A stretch of 64,000 bases of DNA from Paenibacillus koleovorans NBRC 103111 (GTDB taxonomy: Bacteria > Bacillota > Bacilli > Paenibacillales > NBRC-103111), in NCBI RefSeq assembly GCF_004000845.1, contig NZ_BIMA01000006.1, positions 1 through 64,000 of the forward strand. Direction: 5' to 3'. The notes below the pieces were generated by a model. That model ran no database searches, was not told where the DNA came from, and was given only the letters and a program-made list of their open reading frames with translations. Shown here one piece after another: positions 9,304 to 18,929 of this stretch. The stretch's first letter is position 1. Each line of letters begins with the position of its first letter. The position numbers and the translations under genes were made by a program.

Positions 9304-10694
9304 TTAAACGCACATTCGCACAAATTCAACAAATGGTGAACGGATCGAACCCGAACGGGGTGGACGAAACGGTCGTCGTTCAAGGCGTGTCGAAGGATAC
9401 GCGGACGATCCAACCCGGCACCCTCTATGTTCCGATCATCGGCGAGCGGTTCGACGGCCATGAGTTCGCGGCCGAAGCCGTCCGGCTCGGTGCCGCGGCG
9501 ACGCTGTGGCAAGCCGATCGACTGCCGGTGCCGGCCGACCTGCCGGTCATCCTGGTTGACGATACGCTAGGCGCTCTACAGCGGCTGGCGCATGCCTACC
9601 GGATGGAGCTCCAGGTCCGGATTATCGGCGTGACCGGAAGCAACGGCAAGACGACGACGAAGGATCTCGTCGCCTCGATTCTCGAGACGACATACAAGGT
9701 GCATAAGACGGCCGGCAACTTGAACGGCCACATCGGGATGCCGCTCACGCTGCTCGAGCTCAGCGAGGAGACGGAGATGGCGGTGCTCGAGATGGGCATG
9801 CGCGCCCGTCACGAGATCGACCTGCTGTCCGACATCGCCGTGCCGGAAGCCGCCATCGTCACGAATATCGGCGAGGCGCATCTGCAGCATCTCGGCTCGC
9901 GCGAGGAGATCGCCCGGGCGAAGCTCGAGGTGATGAGCGGCATGAAGGAAGGCTCGCTGCTCGTGTACAACGGCGATGAGCCGCTGATCGAGCAGGTGCT
10001 GCCCGAGATGAAGAAGCCGCCGGGGCTGCTCGTGTACCGGTTCGGCGCGACGGAGAAAAACGATCTGTTCCCGACCGGGATCATGATGGATGAGCGCGGC
10101 ACTCATTTTACGATCGAGACGACAGGCGCCTTGAGCTATTACATCCCGATGCTCGGGCAGCACAACGTGATCAATGCGCTGGCGGCGATCGCCGTGTGCA
10201 AATATATGGGCGTCAGCGACGCCGATGTTGTGAAGGGCCTGAATACGGTGCGGCTCACCGGCATGCGCATCGAGCAGTTGAAAGCGCCGTCCGGGCTGAC
10301 GGTGCTGAACGATGCATACAACGCCAGTCCGGCGTCCACGAAAGCCGCAATCGAGCTGCTTCGCCAGATAGAGGGCTATCGCCGTAAAATAATCGTACTC
10401 GGCGATATGCTGGAGCTGGGAGATCGCGAGAATGAATTCCACGCGGAAATCGGCGGTATGCTGAGCTCCGAGGAGCTCGACTACGTATTCGCTTACGGCC
10501 CGCTGTCGAAGCAATTGGCTCAAGCGGCGGAGAAAAGGTTCACCCCGGGAAAAGTCAAATGGTTCGAAACGAAATCGGAGCTCGTGCGCGAGATCGTCCG
10601 TGTCGCCGAAGCCGAGGACATCGTCCTGGTGAAAGGCTCGCGCGGGATGAAGCTGGAGGAAGTCGTCCATGGTTTGTTGGAGCTGTCCCAATAG
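9300..10694 (+). CDS. murF: UDP-MurNAc-tripeptide D-Ala-D-Ala ligase
   Basis: A 464-residue Mur ligase that attaches D-Ala-D-Ala to complete the pentapeptide. The substrate domain is N-terminal; the ATP loop GVTGSNGKTTTKD lies near residues 108-120; NDAYNASPAS and the nearby VLGDMLELG are family-typical in the C-terminal half. It starts with GTG at 9300, overlapping the murE stop by four bases. It is followed by mraY after 21 bp. Confidence 0.97.
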   Translation: MIKRTFAQIQQMVNGSNPNGVDETVVVQGVSKDTRTIQPGTLYVPIIGERFDGHEFAAEAVRLGAAATLWQADRLPVPADLPVILVDDTLGALQRLAHAYRMELQVRIIGVTGSNGKTTTKDLVASILETTYKVHKTAGNLNGHIGMPLTLLELSEETEMAVLEMGMRARHEIDLLSDIAVPEAAIVTNIGEAHLQHLGSREEIARAKLEVMSGMKEGSLLVYNGDEPLIEQVLPEMKKPPGLLVYRFGATEKNDLFPTGIMMDERGTHFTIETTGALSYYIPMLGQHNVINALAAIAVCKYMGVSDADVVKGLNTVRLTGMRIEQLKAPSGLTVLNDAYNASPASTKAAIELLRQIEGYRRKIIVLGDMLELGDRENEFHAEIGGMLSSEELDYVFAYGPLSKQLAQAAEKRFTPGKVKWFETKSELVREIVRVAEAEDIVLVKGSRGMKLEEVVHGLLELSQ

Positions 10695-10715
10695 AGAGGA
10701 GAGGGGGAGAAGCGG

Positions 10716-11675
10716 ATGGAAATGAAAGTCATATTGTTCACACTCGGAGCTGCATTTGTGCTTGCCTTAATCGCCGGACCGTTATTTATCCCCCTATTGA
10801 GGCGGCTCAAGTTCGGCCAGCAAATTCGTACCGACGGTCCGCAGGGCCATTTGAAAAAAGCGGGTACGCCGACGATGGGCGGGACGATCATTTTGCTAGC
10901 CCTCTCTCTGGCGTTCCTGCGCTTCTCGGATAAGACCGTGGATGCGGTCATTTTGCTGATCGCTTCGCTGGGGTACGGGTTGGTCGGGTTTCTGGACGAT
11001 TATATCAAGATTTTGTTCAAACGCTCGCTAGGATTGACCGCCAGGCAGAAGCTGCTCGGCCAGTTGATCATTTCCGGCGTCGTTTGCTGGCTGCTGTACC
11101 GGGCCGGTCATAATACGGACCTGAGCGTGCCGTTTACGGATGTGACGATCAGCGTCGGCTGGTGGTTGTATGTGCCCTTCGTCATCATCATGATGCTTGG
11201 CATGTCCAACGCGGTCAATTTCACCGACGGCCTCGACGGCTTGCTGGCCGGGACAAGCGCCATCGCGTTCGGCGCGTACGCCGTGATTGCCATGATGCAC
11301 TCCAATATGGAAACGGCGGTGTTCTGTGCGGCGATGGTCGGCGCGGTGCTCGGGTTCCTCGTCTTCAATGCCCATCCGGCGAAGGTGTTCATGGGCGATA
11401 CCGGGTCCCTCGGCATCGGGGGCGGCTTGGCGGCCGCGGCGATCCTGACGAAGTCCGAGCTGCTCATCCTCCTTGTCGGCGGGGTGTTCGTAATCGAGCT
11501 GCTGTCGGTCGTCATTCAGGTCGTCTCGTTCAAGACCCGGAAGAAGCGGGTGTTCAAGATGAGTCCGATCCACCATCACTATGAGCTTGTAGGCTGGTCC
11601 GAATGGCGTATCGTCATTACGTTCTGGTTAGCCGGTCTGGTCATGGCGGGAGCGGCCCTGATTATTACTCTATGA
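10716..11675 (+). CDS. mraY: Phospho-N-acetylmuramoyl-pentapeptide transferase
   Basis: A 319-residue polytopic membrane enzyme that transfers phospho-MurNAc-pentapeptide to undecaprenyl phosphate, giving lipid I. About ten membrane helices are visible. Conserved cytoplasmic loops are present: TPTMGG near the N-terminus, FTDGLDGLLAG, the catalytic region NAHPAKVFMGDTGSLG, and SPIHHHYE near the C-terminus. The length is normal for Firmicutes. The ATG at 10716 has GAGGAGAGGGGG just upstream. Confidence 0.98.
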   Translation: MEMKVILFTLGAAFVLALIAGPLFIPLLRRLKFGQQIRTDGPQGHLKKAGTPTMGGTIILLALSLAFLRFSDKTVDAVILLIASLGYGLVGFLDDYIKILFKRSLGLTARQKLLGQLIISGVVCWLLYRAGHNTDLSVPFTDVTISVGWWLYVPFVIIMMLGMSNAVNFTDGLDGLLAGTSAIAFGAYAVIAMMHSNMETAVFCAAMVGAVLGFLVFNAHPAKVFMGDTGSLGIGGGLAAAAILTKSELLILLVGGVFVIELLSVVIQVVSFKTRKKRVFKMSPIHHHYELVGWSEWRIVITFWLAGLVMAGAALIITL

Positions 11676-11709
11676 AGCATATTTTGAGGGATAGTATGAG
11701 GTGCAAGAG

Positions 11710-13149
11710 ATGAATCATCCTAGTCAATACGCCGGGAAAGAAGTTGTCGTTCTCGGCCTCGCCCGCAGCGGCGTAGCGGTGGCGAAGCTGTTCCACGAGC
11801 TTGGAGCGCGCGTCATCGTCAATGATCAGAAAACGCGAGACCTATGCCCTGAGGCCGCTCCATTGGAGGCTCTGGGTATTTCTGTTCTATGCGGGGGGCA
11901 TCCGGACACGCTGATCCATAGGGGTGTGGCGCTGCTTGTGAAAAACCCCGGCATCCCCTACACGATCGCTCCGATTCAGGCGGCGCTTGCGCTAGGCATC
12001 GAGATCGTCACCGAGGTCGAGGTGGCAAACCGGATTAGCGAAGCGCCTATGATCGGCATTACCGGCTCGAACGGCAAAACGACGACGACGACTTGGGTCG
12101 GGGAGATGCTGAGCGTAGCCGGGCTGTCCCCCATCATCGCCGGCAACATCGGCCGCGCGCTCTGCGAGGCGGCGGAGGATGCGACGCCGGACGACTGGCT
12201 CGTCGTCGAGCTGAGCAGCTTCCAGCTGAAGGGCACGAGCCGCTTCCGCCCGCGGATCGCCTGTCTGCTCAACATCAGCGAGGCGCATCTCGATTACCAC
12301 GGGACGATGGAGGACTACATAACCTCGAAGGCGAAGCTGTTCGCCAACCAGACGGAGGATGATGTCGCCGTTCTGAACGCGGACGATCCGGTATGCCGCA
12401 GCCTTCTGGAGGGCGGAACGATCCGCGCCAAGCTACGGCCGTTCTCAATGCGCGAGCGCGTGCCGCATGGCATGTACCTCGAACCCCCGCTTGCGGAAGG
12501 CGAGCGGCTGACGGAGGCGCATACGATCGTCTGCGATGGCGAATCGTTCGGCTGCGGCGAAGGTGTCGTGTCGATCATCCCTGCGCTTGCGCTTGGCATC
12601 CCGGGACAGCATAACGTCGAGGATGCGCTGGCGGCCGCCGCGATGGCGCTATGCGCCGGCGCTTCAGTCGATGCGGTGGCCGAAGCGCTGCGCAGCTTCC
12701 GCGGCGTAGAGCATCGGCTCGAATATGTCGGCGACAAGAACGGCATTTCCTTTTACAACAACTCCAAGGCTACCAACTCCCTGGCTACGATCAAAGCGCT
12801 CGAATCGTTCGACCGGCCGGTCGTGCTCATCGCGGGAGGGAAGGAGCGGGGCTCGGAATATACGGATCTGCTGCCCTATATGCGAGAGCGCGTGAAGGCG
12901 GTCGTCACCCTGGGGGAAACCCGGGACAAAATCGCCGACGTCGCCGTACAGGCAGGGATTGCCAGCGTGAAATCGGTCGATACTGCTAACAGCGCGGCCG
13001 ACACGCTGCGGACGGCGGTGGAGCAAGCATACGGCTTCGCCTCTCCGGGAGATGTCGTGCTGCTCTCGCCGGCGTGCGCCAGCTGGGACATGTTTACGTC
13101 CTTCGAGGTGCGGGGAAGCATTTTTAAACAGTCGGTGCATAACCTTTAG
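11710..13149 (+). CDS. murD: UDP-MurNAc-L-Ala:D-Glu ligase
   Basis: A Mur ligase of about 479 residues that adds D-glutamate to UDP-MurNAc-L-Ala. It has the N-terminal Rossmann-like VVVLGLARSG, the ATP loop GITGSNGKTTTT, SSFQLKGT, and NNSKATN followed by IAGGKERGSEY in the C-terminal domain. Two starts are possible: GTG at 11701, or ATG at 11710 preceded by GAGGTG at 11698-11703. I prefer the ATG because of the closer ribosome site. It lies in the usual place between mraY and the SEDS gene. Confidence 0.96.
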   Translation: MNHPSQYAGKEVVVLGLARSGVAVAKLFHELGARVIVNDQKTRDLCPEAAPLEALGISVLCGGHPDTLIHRGVALLVKNPGIPYTIAPIQAALALGIEIVTEVEVANRISEAPMIGITGSNGKTTTTTWVGEMLSVAGLSPIIAGNIGRALCEAAEDATPDDWLVVELSSFQLKGTSRFRPRIACLLNISEAHLDYHGTMEDYITSKAKLFANQTEDDVAVLNADDPVCRSLLEGGTIRAKLRPFSMRERVPHGMYLEPPLAEGERLTEAHTIVCDGESFGCGEGVVSIIPALALGIPGQHNVEDALAAAAMALCAGASVDAVAEALRSFRGVEHRLEYVGDKNGISFYNNSKATNSLATIKALESFDRPVVLIAGGKERGSEYTDLLPYMRERVKAVVTLGETRDKIADVAVQAGIASVKSVDTANSAADTLRTAVEQAYGFASPGDVVLLSPACASWDMFTSFEVRGSIFKQSVHNL

Positions 13150-13197
13150 AAGAGGGGGTATACAAGCCCCCAATTTGGTGCAATGAGGTGTGCGGCG

Positions 13198-14295
13198 ATG
13201 TCAAAAGTTCGATCTGCTCCCGATCCCTGGATCCTGCTGTCTACGCTGCTGATTTTGACGATCGGCGTTGTTATGGTGTACAGTGCGAGTGCGGTTTTGG
13301 CGTTTCATGATTTCGGCGACTACGGCTACTATCTCAAGCGGCAGCTCGTTTTCGCCGTTCTAGGCATTATTGCGATGTATTTTACGATGAACGTAGATTA
13401 TTGGGTATGGAAAAAGTATGCGAAGCCCGGGCTGCTCCTCTGCTTCGCGCTGCTGATCATCGTCTTGATTCCGGGTCTCGGCGTCGTACGCGGCGGCGCG
13501 CGCAGCTGGCTCGGCATCGGGTCGCTCGGCATTCAGCCTTCCGAGTTCATGAAGCTCGGCATGATCGTGTTCTTGTCCAAGCTGCTCTCCGACGAGCAGT
13601 CCGGCATTCAGCGTTTTACGAAGGGGCTGCTCCCGCCGCTCGGTATTATGGGAGCGGCCTTCGGGCTTATCATGCTGCAGCCGGACCTGGGGACCGGGGC
13701 GGTGCTCGTCGGCGCTTCGCTGATCGTCATCTACACGGCCGGCGCCAGGATCGCCCATCTCGCGATGCTCGGCCTCGTCGGGCTGGCCGGCTTCGTCGGC
13801 TTGATCGCGGCGGCGCCTTACCGGCTGCAGCGCATCACCGCCTTCCTCGATCCGTGGTCCGATCCGCTCGGCGCGGGCTACCAATCGATTCAGTCGCTCT
13901 ATGCGATCGGCCCCGGCGGCCTTGTCGGACTCGGCCTTGGCATGAGCCGGCAGAAGTACAGCTACTTGCCGGAGCCGCAGACCGATTTCATCTTCTCAAT
14001 CATCTCCGAAGAGCTTGGCTTCATTGGCGGCGCCACCGTCCTGCTGCTCTTCCTGCTGCTCGTCTGGCGCGGCATGCGGACCGCTATCACCGCTCCCGAC
14101 ACGTTCGGCAGCTTGCTCGCCGTCGGCATTACCGGCATGATCGCCGTGCAGGTCGTCATCAACATCGGCGTCGTCATCGGCATGTTCCCGGTCACCGGCA
14201 TTACGCTGCCGCTGATCAGTGCGGGCGGATCGTCGCTGACGCTTATGCTGACCGCCATCGGGGTGCTGCTCAATATATCTCGCTATTCGAGGTGA
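13198..14295 (+). CDS. spoVE: SEDS peptidoglycan polymerase SpoVE/FtsW-like
   Basis: A SEDS-family glycosyltransferase of about 365 residues with ten membrane helices. Family motifs include VMVYSASAV in the first helix, RGGARSWLGIGSLGIQPSEFMKL, the long loop around DPWSDPLGAGYQ, and PLISAGGSS near the end. SEDS proteins polymerise lipid II together with a class B PBP. Position between murD and murG is that of B. subtilis spoVE; a vegetative FtsW role cannot be excluded, since no second SEDS gene is in the window. The start ATG 13198 follows GAGGTG at 13185-13190; an upstream in-frame ATG at 13183 has no ribosome site. Confidence 0.9.
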   Translation: MSKVRSAPDPWILLSTLLILTIGVVMVYSASAVLAFHDFGDYGYYLKRQLVFAVLGIIAMYFTMNVDYWVWKKYAKPGLLLCFALLIIVLIPGLGVVRGGARSWLGIGSLGIQPSEFMKLGMIVFLSKLLSDEQSGIQRFTKGLLPPLGIMGAAFGLIMLQPDLGTGAVLVGASLIVIYTAGARIAHLAMLGLVGLAGFVGLIAAAPYRLQRITAFLDPWSDPLGAGYQSIQSLYAIGPGGLVGLGLGMSRQKYSYLPEPQTDFIFSIISEELGFIGGATVLLLFLLLVWRGMRTAITAPDTFGSLLAVGITGMIAVQVVINIGVVIGMFPVTGITLPLISAGGSSLTLMLTAIGVLLNISRYSR

Positions 14296-14302
14296 GTTCC
14301 TT

Positions 14303-15373
14303 ATGACACAACGAACACTCGTCTTCACCGGAGGCGGCTCCGCCGGCCATGTGACGCCGAATTTGGCGCTCATCGGCCGGCTGCGGCGCTCCGGTTGGAG
14401 CATCCACTATATAGGCTCGGGGGAAGGCATCGAACGGGGCATCGTTCGCGAGGCGGACATCCCGTTCCATGCGATTTCCTCGGGCAAGCTGAGACGGTAT
14501 TTCGATCTGAAGAACATCAAGGATCCGTTCAAAGTCGTGAAGGGGATCTGGGATGCTTACCGCGTCCTTGGGCGAATTCGGCCGCAAGCCGTGTTCTCCA
14601 AGGGCGGTTTCGTGTCCGTCCCGGTCGTGATGGCGGCCTGGATGCGCGGCATTCCCGTGCTCATCCACGAGTCCGACATGACGCCGGGGCTCGCCAACAA
14701 GCTGTCGCAGCCGTTCGCGACGCAAGTATGCGTCACGTTCCCGGAGACGCTCCGCCACGTGAAGGGCGGCAAAGCCGTCTGCACCGGGCTGCCGATCCGC
14801 GACGAGGTGCTGCAAGGCAGCGCGGCCGGCGGCCGGGCGATGTGCGACTTCCACCGGCAGAAGCCGGTGCTGCTCATCATGGGCGGCAGCCAAGGCTCGC
14901 GGCGGATCAACGACGCGGTGCGCGAGCAGCTGCACGAGCTGCTGCAGCAATTCCAGATCGTGCATCTGTGCGGGAAAGGCAATGCCGACCCTGCCCTGGA
15001 GCAAGTGCGCGGCTACAAGCAATACGAGTACGTAACCCGCGAGCTGCCCGATCTGCTGGCGCTGGCGGATGTCGTCGTCTCGCGCTCGGGCTCGACCTCG
15101 ATCTTCGAATTTCTCGCCCTGCGCAAGCCGATGCTGCTCATCCCGCTGTCGAAGCAGGCGTCACGCGGCGACCAGATTCTGAACGCCGAGTCGTTCGAGA
15201 AAAGCGGCTTTTGCTCCGTATTGGAGGAAGAGCAGCTCACGGCGGACGTGCTCCGAGAGCGCCTCTTGCAGCTTTACGAAGAGCGGGATGTCTATGTCGA
15301 ACGAATGCAGCAGCGCGCTGCGGAAGACAGCACCGACCGGATTATCGGACTCATCGAACAAGCGGCAAAATAG
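14303..15373 (+). CDS. murG: UDP-GlcNAc:lipid I GlcNAc transferase
   Basis: A 356-residue GT-B glycosyltransferase that converts lipid I into lipid II at the inner face of the membrane. The first glycine-rich loop GGGSAGHVTPN is at the N-terminus, the second GGSQGSRRIN at about residues 194-203, and the UDP-GlcNAc site SRSGSTSIFEFL follows near 257. It starts seven bases after the SEDS gene, so the two are probably co-translated. Confidence 0.97.
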   Translation: MTQRTLVFTGGGSAGHVTPNLALIGRLRRSGWSIHYIGSGEGIERGIVREADIPFHAISSGKLRRYFDLKNIKDPFKVVKGIWDAYRVLGRIRPQAVFSKGGFVSVPVVMAAWMRGIPVLIHESDMTPGLANKLSQPFATQVCVTFPETLRHVKGGKAVCTGLPIRDEVLQGSAAGGRAMCDFHRQKPVLLIMGGSQGSRRINDAVREQLHELLQQFQIVHLCGKGNADPALEQVRGYKQYEYVTRELPDLLALADVVVSRSGSTSIFEFLALRKPMLLIPLSKQASRGDQILNAESFEKSGFCSVLEEEQLTADVLRERLLQLYEERDVYVERMQQRAAEDSTDRIIGLIEQAAK

Positions 15374-15499
15374 CAATCTTGTTGCCGACCCTCCCATCAG
15401 CTTCGATCAAAAAATGGGCGTTTGTCACAAATGCTCCGCTATTTCATACTATACACTATAGCCGTGACAGACACCGGACCTACCTCCCGCAGCCGATAC

Positions 15500-15527
15500 G
15501 GCAAGGAAAAACGGCCGTTTTTTTGCC
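15500..15527. other. Inverted repeat between murG and murB
   Basis: GGCAA (15500-15504) pairs with TTGCC (15523-15527), enclosing a perfect palindrome AAAAACGG/CCGTTTTT (15507-15522). It has a T-run but inside the stem, so it is not a textbook terminator. The 200-bp gap holding it has no gene I can support. A partial terminator or operator are both possible. Confidence 0.45.
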
Positions 15528-15574
15528 ATCGCCGCCGCGGGGAAAGTCCCTGTTCTGTAAAGGAGGTTTCACCT

Positions 15575-16480
15575 ATGCAATCGGTACTATCCGATTTACG
15601 CGCCGCTCAAGTAGGCGAGTTGTTGCCGAATGAGCCGCTCGCGCCTTACACAACCTGGAAAATCGGCGGACCTGCGGATTTGCTCGTGATTCCCGAGGGA
15701 AAAGCGGAGCTCGTCGAGACGATTCGTATTTTGCACCGGCACGGAGTCCCGTTTCTGCCCATCGGCAGAGGCTCCAATATGCTAGTTTCCGATAAAGGCG
15801 TCCGCGGTGTCGTCGTCAAGCTCGGTGCCGGCTTATGCGATTTGCGCTTTGAAGGGAATTTGGCCATCGTCGGAGGCGGATATTCGCTCATCACGCTTTC
15901 GGTGCGGGCCGGTAAGGCAGGATTGACCGGATTGGAATTCGCCGGGGGCATACCCGGCACGGTAGGCGGAGCCGTTTACATGAACGCGGGCGCTCACGGT
16001 TCGGATATGTCGCATATACTCAGAGAGGCTGAAATTGTGCTTGAAACCGGAGAAATGGTCCGGCTCGGAAGAGAGGACCTGCAGTTCGCTTACCGTCATT
16101 CCGTTCTGCATGCGCTGCCGGGTATTGTAACCGAGGCCGTGCTCGAGCTCGCCGTCGGGGACCGCAAAGAGATGGCGGCCACGCTGGCGTCTAATAGGGA
16201 ACGTCGTCTGCGTACCCAGCCGTTGTCATTGCCATGCGCAGGCAGTACGTTCCGCAATCCCGACCATACTTTTGCTGCGAAGCTGATTGAAGAGGCGGGT
16301 CTGAAAGGCAGACGCGTGGGAGGAGCCGAAGTGTCCACGCTCCATGCGAACTTTATCATCAACACGGGCGATGCGACGGCTGATGATGTCATGCGGCTTA
16401 TGGACGTCATGCAGACGGCTGTCTATGAACGCACGGGAATCAGCCTGGTGCCCGAAGTGCTGATGGTCGGAGAAAAATGA
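15575..16480 (+). CDS. murB: UDP-N-acetylenolpyruvoylglucosamine reductase
   Basis: A 301-residue FAD/NADPH enzyme that reduces UDP-GlcNAc-enolpyruvate to UDP-MurNAc. FAD-fold motifs: YTTWKIGGPAD, PIGRGSNMLVSD, and FAGGIPGTVGGAVYMNAGAHG. The catalytic serine loop CAGSTFRNP lies near residue 225 and the final glutamate region near VPEVLMVG. The reading frame is open further upstream, but the ATG at 15575 follows AAAGGAGG at 15559-15566 and gives the normal length. Confidence 0.96.
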   Translation: MQSVLSDLRAAQVGELLPNEPLAPYTTWKIGGPADLLVIPEGKAELVETIRILHRHGVPFLPIGRGSNMLVSDKGVRGVVVKLGAGLCDLRFEGNLAIVGGGYSLITLSVRAGKAGLTGLEFAGGIPGTVGGAVYMNAGAHGSDMSHILREAEIVLETGEMVRLGREDLQFAYRHSVLHALPGIVTEAVLELAVGDRKEMAATLASNRERRLRTQPLSLPCAGSTFRNPDHTFAAKLIEEAGLKGRRVGGAEVSTLHANFIINTGDATADDVMRLMDVMQTAVYERTGISLVPEVLMVGEK

Positions 16481-16489
16481 CGGTTGACG

Positions 16490-16526
16490 CCTCCGGTTTC
16501 GGCTTGCAACGCAAGCTTTCGGGAGG
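16490..16526 (+). promoter_or_regulatory. Hairpin that could mask the murA ribosome site
   Basis: CCTCC (16490-16494) is complementary to GGAGG (16522-16526), the core of the murA Shine-Dalgarno. Between them GCTTGC (16502-16507) and GCAAGC (16511-16516) form a strong inner stem with a 3-base loop. The structure would hide the ribosome site of a gene that also has a TTG start. Regulation by it is inference. Confidence 0.45.
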
Positions 16527-16534
16527 GTGACACA

Positions 16535-17812
16535 TTGGAAAAGTTAGTAATCGAAGGCGGGCGGCCCTTGTCGGGGACGATCCGCATTCACGGAGCGAAA
16601 AACGCGGCGCTTCCCATTCTGGCGGCAAGCATGATGGCGGAAGGAACCCACAGAATCGAGAACGTGCCGGATTTGCTTGACATTCATGTGATGCTCGATA
16701 TTTTGCGCAGCCTCGGCTGCAAGGCGGAGCTCCGCGACGAGACGGTCGTGCTGGATACGCTTCCCGCCCATTCGTCGCACATTCCGGAAGAGCTGATGAA
16801 GCAGATGCGATCCTCCATCTTCCTGATGGGGCCGCTGCTCACTCGCTTCGGCGAGGTGCAGGTGTATCAGCCGGGCGGCTGCGCCATCGGCGAACGCAAG
16901 ATCGATCTGCATCTGAAAGGGCTGCAGGCGCTCGGAGCGGAGATTGAGGAGGCCGGCAACACGATCATTTGCCGGGCAACGCTACTCCGGGGGACGGATA
17001 TCGTCCTGGATTTCCCCAGCGTCGGAGCGACCGAGAACATCATGATGGCGGCAGCGATGGCGCGAGGAACGACGACGATCTTCAATGCGGCGCGCGAGCC
17101 CGAGATTCAAGATTTGCAGCATTTCTTGAACGCCATGGGTGCGAGAATTATCGGCGCCGGTACGGATACGATTACGATTGAAGGGGTCGATCGTCTCGTT
17201 CCGTGCACTTACAGCATTATTCCGGACCGTATCGTGGCCGGTACGATGATGGTGGCGGCGGCGATTACGAAAGGCAATATCACGCTTGAGAACGTATGCC
17301 CGGCGCACCTGACGTCCGTCACGCATGTGCTCCGCAGGGCAGGGGTGCAAGTGCACATCGACGGTGATATAATGAATGTAAGCTGTCCGGGCCGCCCTCG
17401 CGCGGTTGAGCGCATCGTCACTTCGCCGTATCCGTCGTTCCCTACGGATTTGCAATCGCAAGTGATGGTGCTGCTCTCGCTGGCAGACGGCCTGAGCGTC
17501 ATCAAGGAGACAATCTTCGAAGGCCGCTTCAAGCATGTGGATGAACTGACCCGTATGGGAGCGGATATTTGGGTCGATATGAATTCCGCGTTCGTGCGCG
17601 GCGTGCCCCGCCTGTATGGGGCTACCGTGGAGGCGACCGATCTGCGGGCGGGCGCTGCGCTGGTCATCGCCGGCTTGGCGGCGGCGGGCACGACGATCGT
17701 CGAGCAGATTCACCATATCGACCGCGGGTACGACCGGATCGAGCGGATGTTCAGCCGCCTCGGCGCCCGGATCGAACGATTCACCCCCGCTCCTGTTCCG
17801 AACAACAACTAA
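16535..17812 (+). CDS. murA: UDP-N-acetylglucosamine 1-carboxyvinyltransferase
   Basis: A 425-residue enolpyruvyl transferase, the first committed step of peptidoglycan synthesis and the fosfomycin target. The inside-out barrel motifs are present: IHGAKNAALPILAAS at the N-terminus, the active-site loop PGGCAIG with Cys116, and the C-terminal repeat half with FPTDLQSQVM. Cys (not Asp) implies normal fosfomycin sensitivity at the target. The start is TTG at 16535 after GGGAGGGTG; longer in-frame starts at 16484 lack a ribosome site and family similarity. B. subtilis has two murA genes; whether this genome has another is not visible. Confidence 0.96.
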   Translation: MEKLVIEGGRPLSGTIRIHGAKNAALPILAASMMAEGTHRIENVPDLLDIHVMLDILRSLGCKAELRDETVVLDTLPAHSSHIPEELMKQMRSSIFLMGPLLTRFGEVQVYQPGGCAIGERKIDLHLKGLQALGAEIEEAGNTIICRATLLRGTDIVLDFPSVGATENIMMAAAMARGTTTIFNAAREPEIQDLQHFLNAMGARIIGAGTDTITIEGVDRLVPCTYSIIPDRIVAGTMMVAAAITKGNITLENVCPAHLTSVTHVLRRAGVQVHIDGDIMNVSCPGRPRAVERIVTSPYPSFPTDLQSQVMVLLSLADGLSVIKETIFEGRFKHVDELTRMGADIWVDMNSAFVRGVPRLYGATVEATDLRAGAALVIAGLAAAGTTIVEQIHHIDRGYDRIERMFSRLGARIERFTPAPVPNNN

Positions 17813-17965
17813 GCAGCCCTTATCGATTTCATTGGACTATCAGGATTGGATATGACATGCCGTCGGCGTCCCTCTTGCTATGGCGAGGAGGAGACCGGCG
17901 GCTTTGTTGAACATGCAAGACGATGCCCGCGCACGCATTGCGCCGTATTCAGGAGGTACAAGCTC

Positions 17966-18784
17966 GTGTCCCTGCCCGTTCCCGTTCAGGAGAAAATGCC
18001 CGTCTTGCGGGAACAGAAGCCGCCGCGGAAGCGCAGCAGCCGCAAGCTGCTGTGGTTTTTGTTCCTGCTCTTCATCGTGCTGCTCGCCGTTCTGTTTTTT
18101 CGCTCTTCGATCAGCAAAGTAGAGACGATAGACATTACCGGGGAAGAGTTGCTCCAGGAGGACGCGATTCGACAAGCGCTCGGCGTTGCGCCGGGCGACC
18201 ATTTCTTCGGCTTCCGTTCGGCCGCGCTGGAGAACCGGATCGAGCGACTGCCGATCGTGCAGGAGGCTCACGTGACGAAGCGATTTCCAGGACTCGTGCG
18301 GATTCAGGTGCAAGAGTACGGTCGGGTCGCTTACGAGTTTTCGTCCGAAGGCAAGCTGACCGCCCTGCTGGCGAACGGCTTGGTTGTTCCTTCCGCCTCG
18401 CAAGCGTTCCAGCCCGACAAGCCGATTCTGACCGGTTGGGGCCAGGACAACGCCTGGAAGTTGAAGCTGTGCCAAGCGCTTGCTGCGATTCCGCAGGAGC
18501 TGCTGCTGGAGATTTCCGAGATCACGCCGTCTCCATCCGCCACATATGAAGACAAAATCAAGCTCTACACCCGCTCGCAATACGAAGTGTATACGACGGT
18601 GACGTATTTGCCGGACAAGCTGCCTTATTTGGAACAAATCATCGGGATGATGAAAGAGAAGGATGTCGAATCCGGCGTTTTCGAGCTGCTTGAAGCGGAT
18701 CGCCATGTACCATTTGAGCAATATTACAACGTTACCCCCACCCCCTCTCCGAGTCCTGGCAAAGATGCGAAGAAAGCCGGATAA
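17966..18784 (+). CDS. divIB: Cell division protein DivIB/FtsQ
   Basis: A bitopic division protein of about 272 residues. A basic cytoplasmic N-terminus precedes one membrane helix (about residues 28-47). The POTRA domain (VETIDITGEELLQEDAIRQ...) and the FtsQ/DivIB beta domain follow, and the extracellular C-terminus ends in a Thr/Pro/Ser-rich tail (TPTPSPSPG). DivIB forms a complex with FtsL and DivIC. The start is GTG 17966 with AGGAGGT at 17951-17957; the frame is open further upstream without support. Position before ftsA agrees. Confidence 0.93.
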   Translation: MSLPVPVQEKMPVLREQKPPRKRSSRKLLWFLFLLFIVLLAVLFFRSSISKVETIDITGEELLQEDAIRQALGVAPGDHFFGFRSAALENRIERLPIVQEAHVTKRFPGLVRIQVQEYGRVAYEFSSEGKLTALLANGLVVPSASQAFQPDKPILTGWGQDNAWKLKLCQALAAIPQELLLEISEITPSPSATYEDKIKLYTRSQYEVYTTVTYLPDKLPYLEQIIGMMKEKDVESGVFELLEADRHVPFEQYYNVTPTPSPSPGKDAKKAG

Positions 18785-18929
18785 CTATGTAAAAAGACTC
18801 TACTCTTTTAATGGTAGAAATGATAGAATTGTAGTTATGGTCAAAACTTTTCGTAGGCACATTTAACCAATGTTGACCTTACGGGTAAAATTTGGAACAT
18901 CCGTACGCGCAATAAAAATCGTTAAAAAA

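Noticed and set aside
15422-15574. N-terminal extension of MurB
   Set aside because: The frame is open but contains the murG-murB inverted repeat and no family similarity; a strong ribosome site marks ATG 15575.
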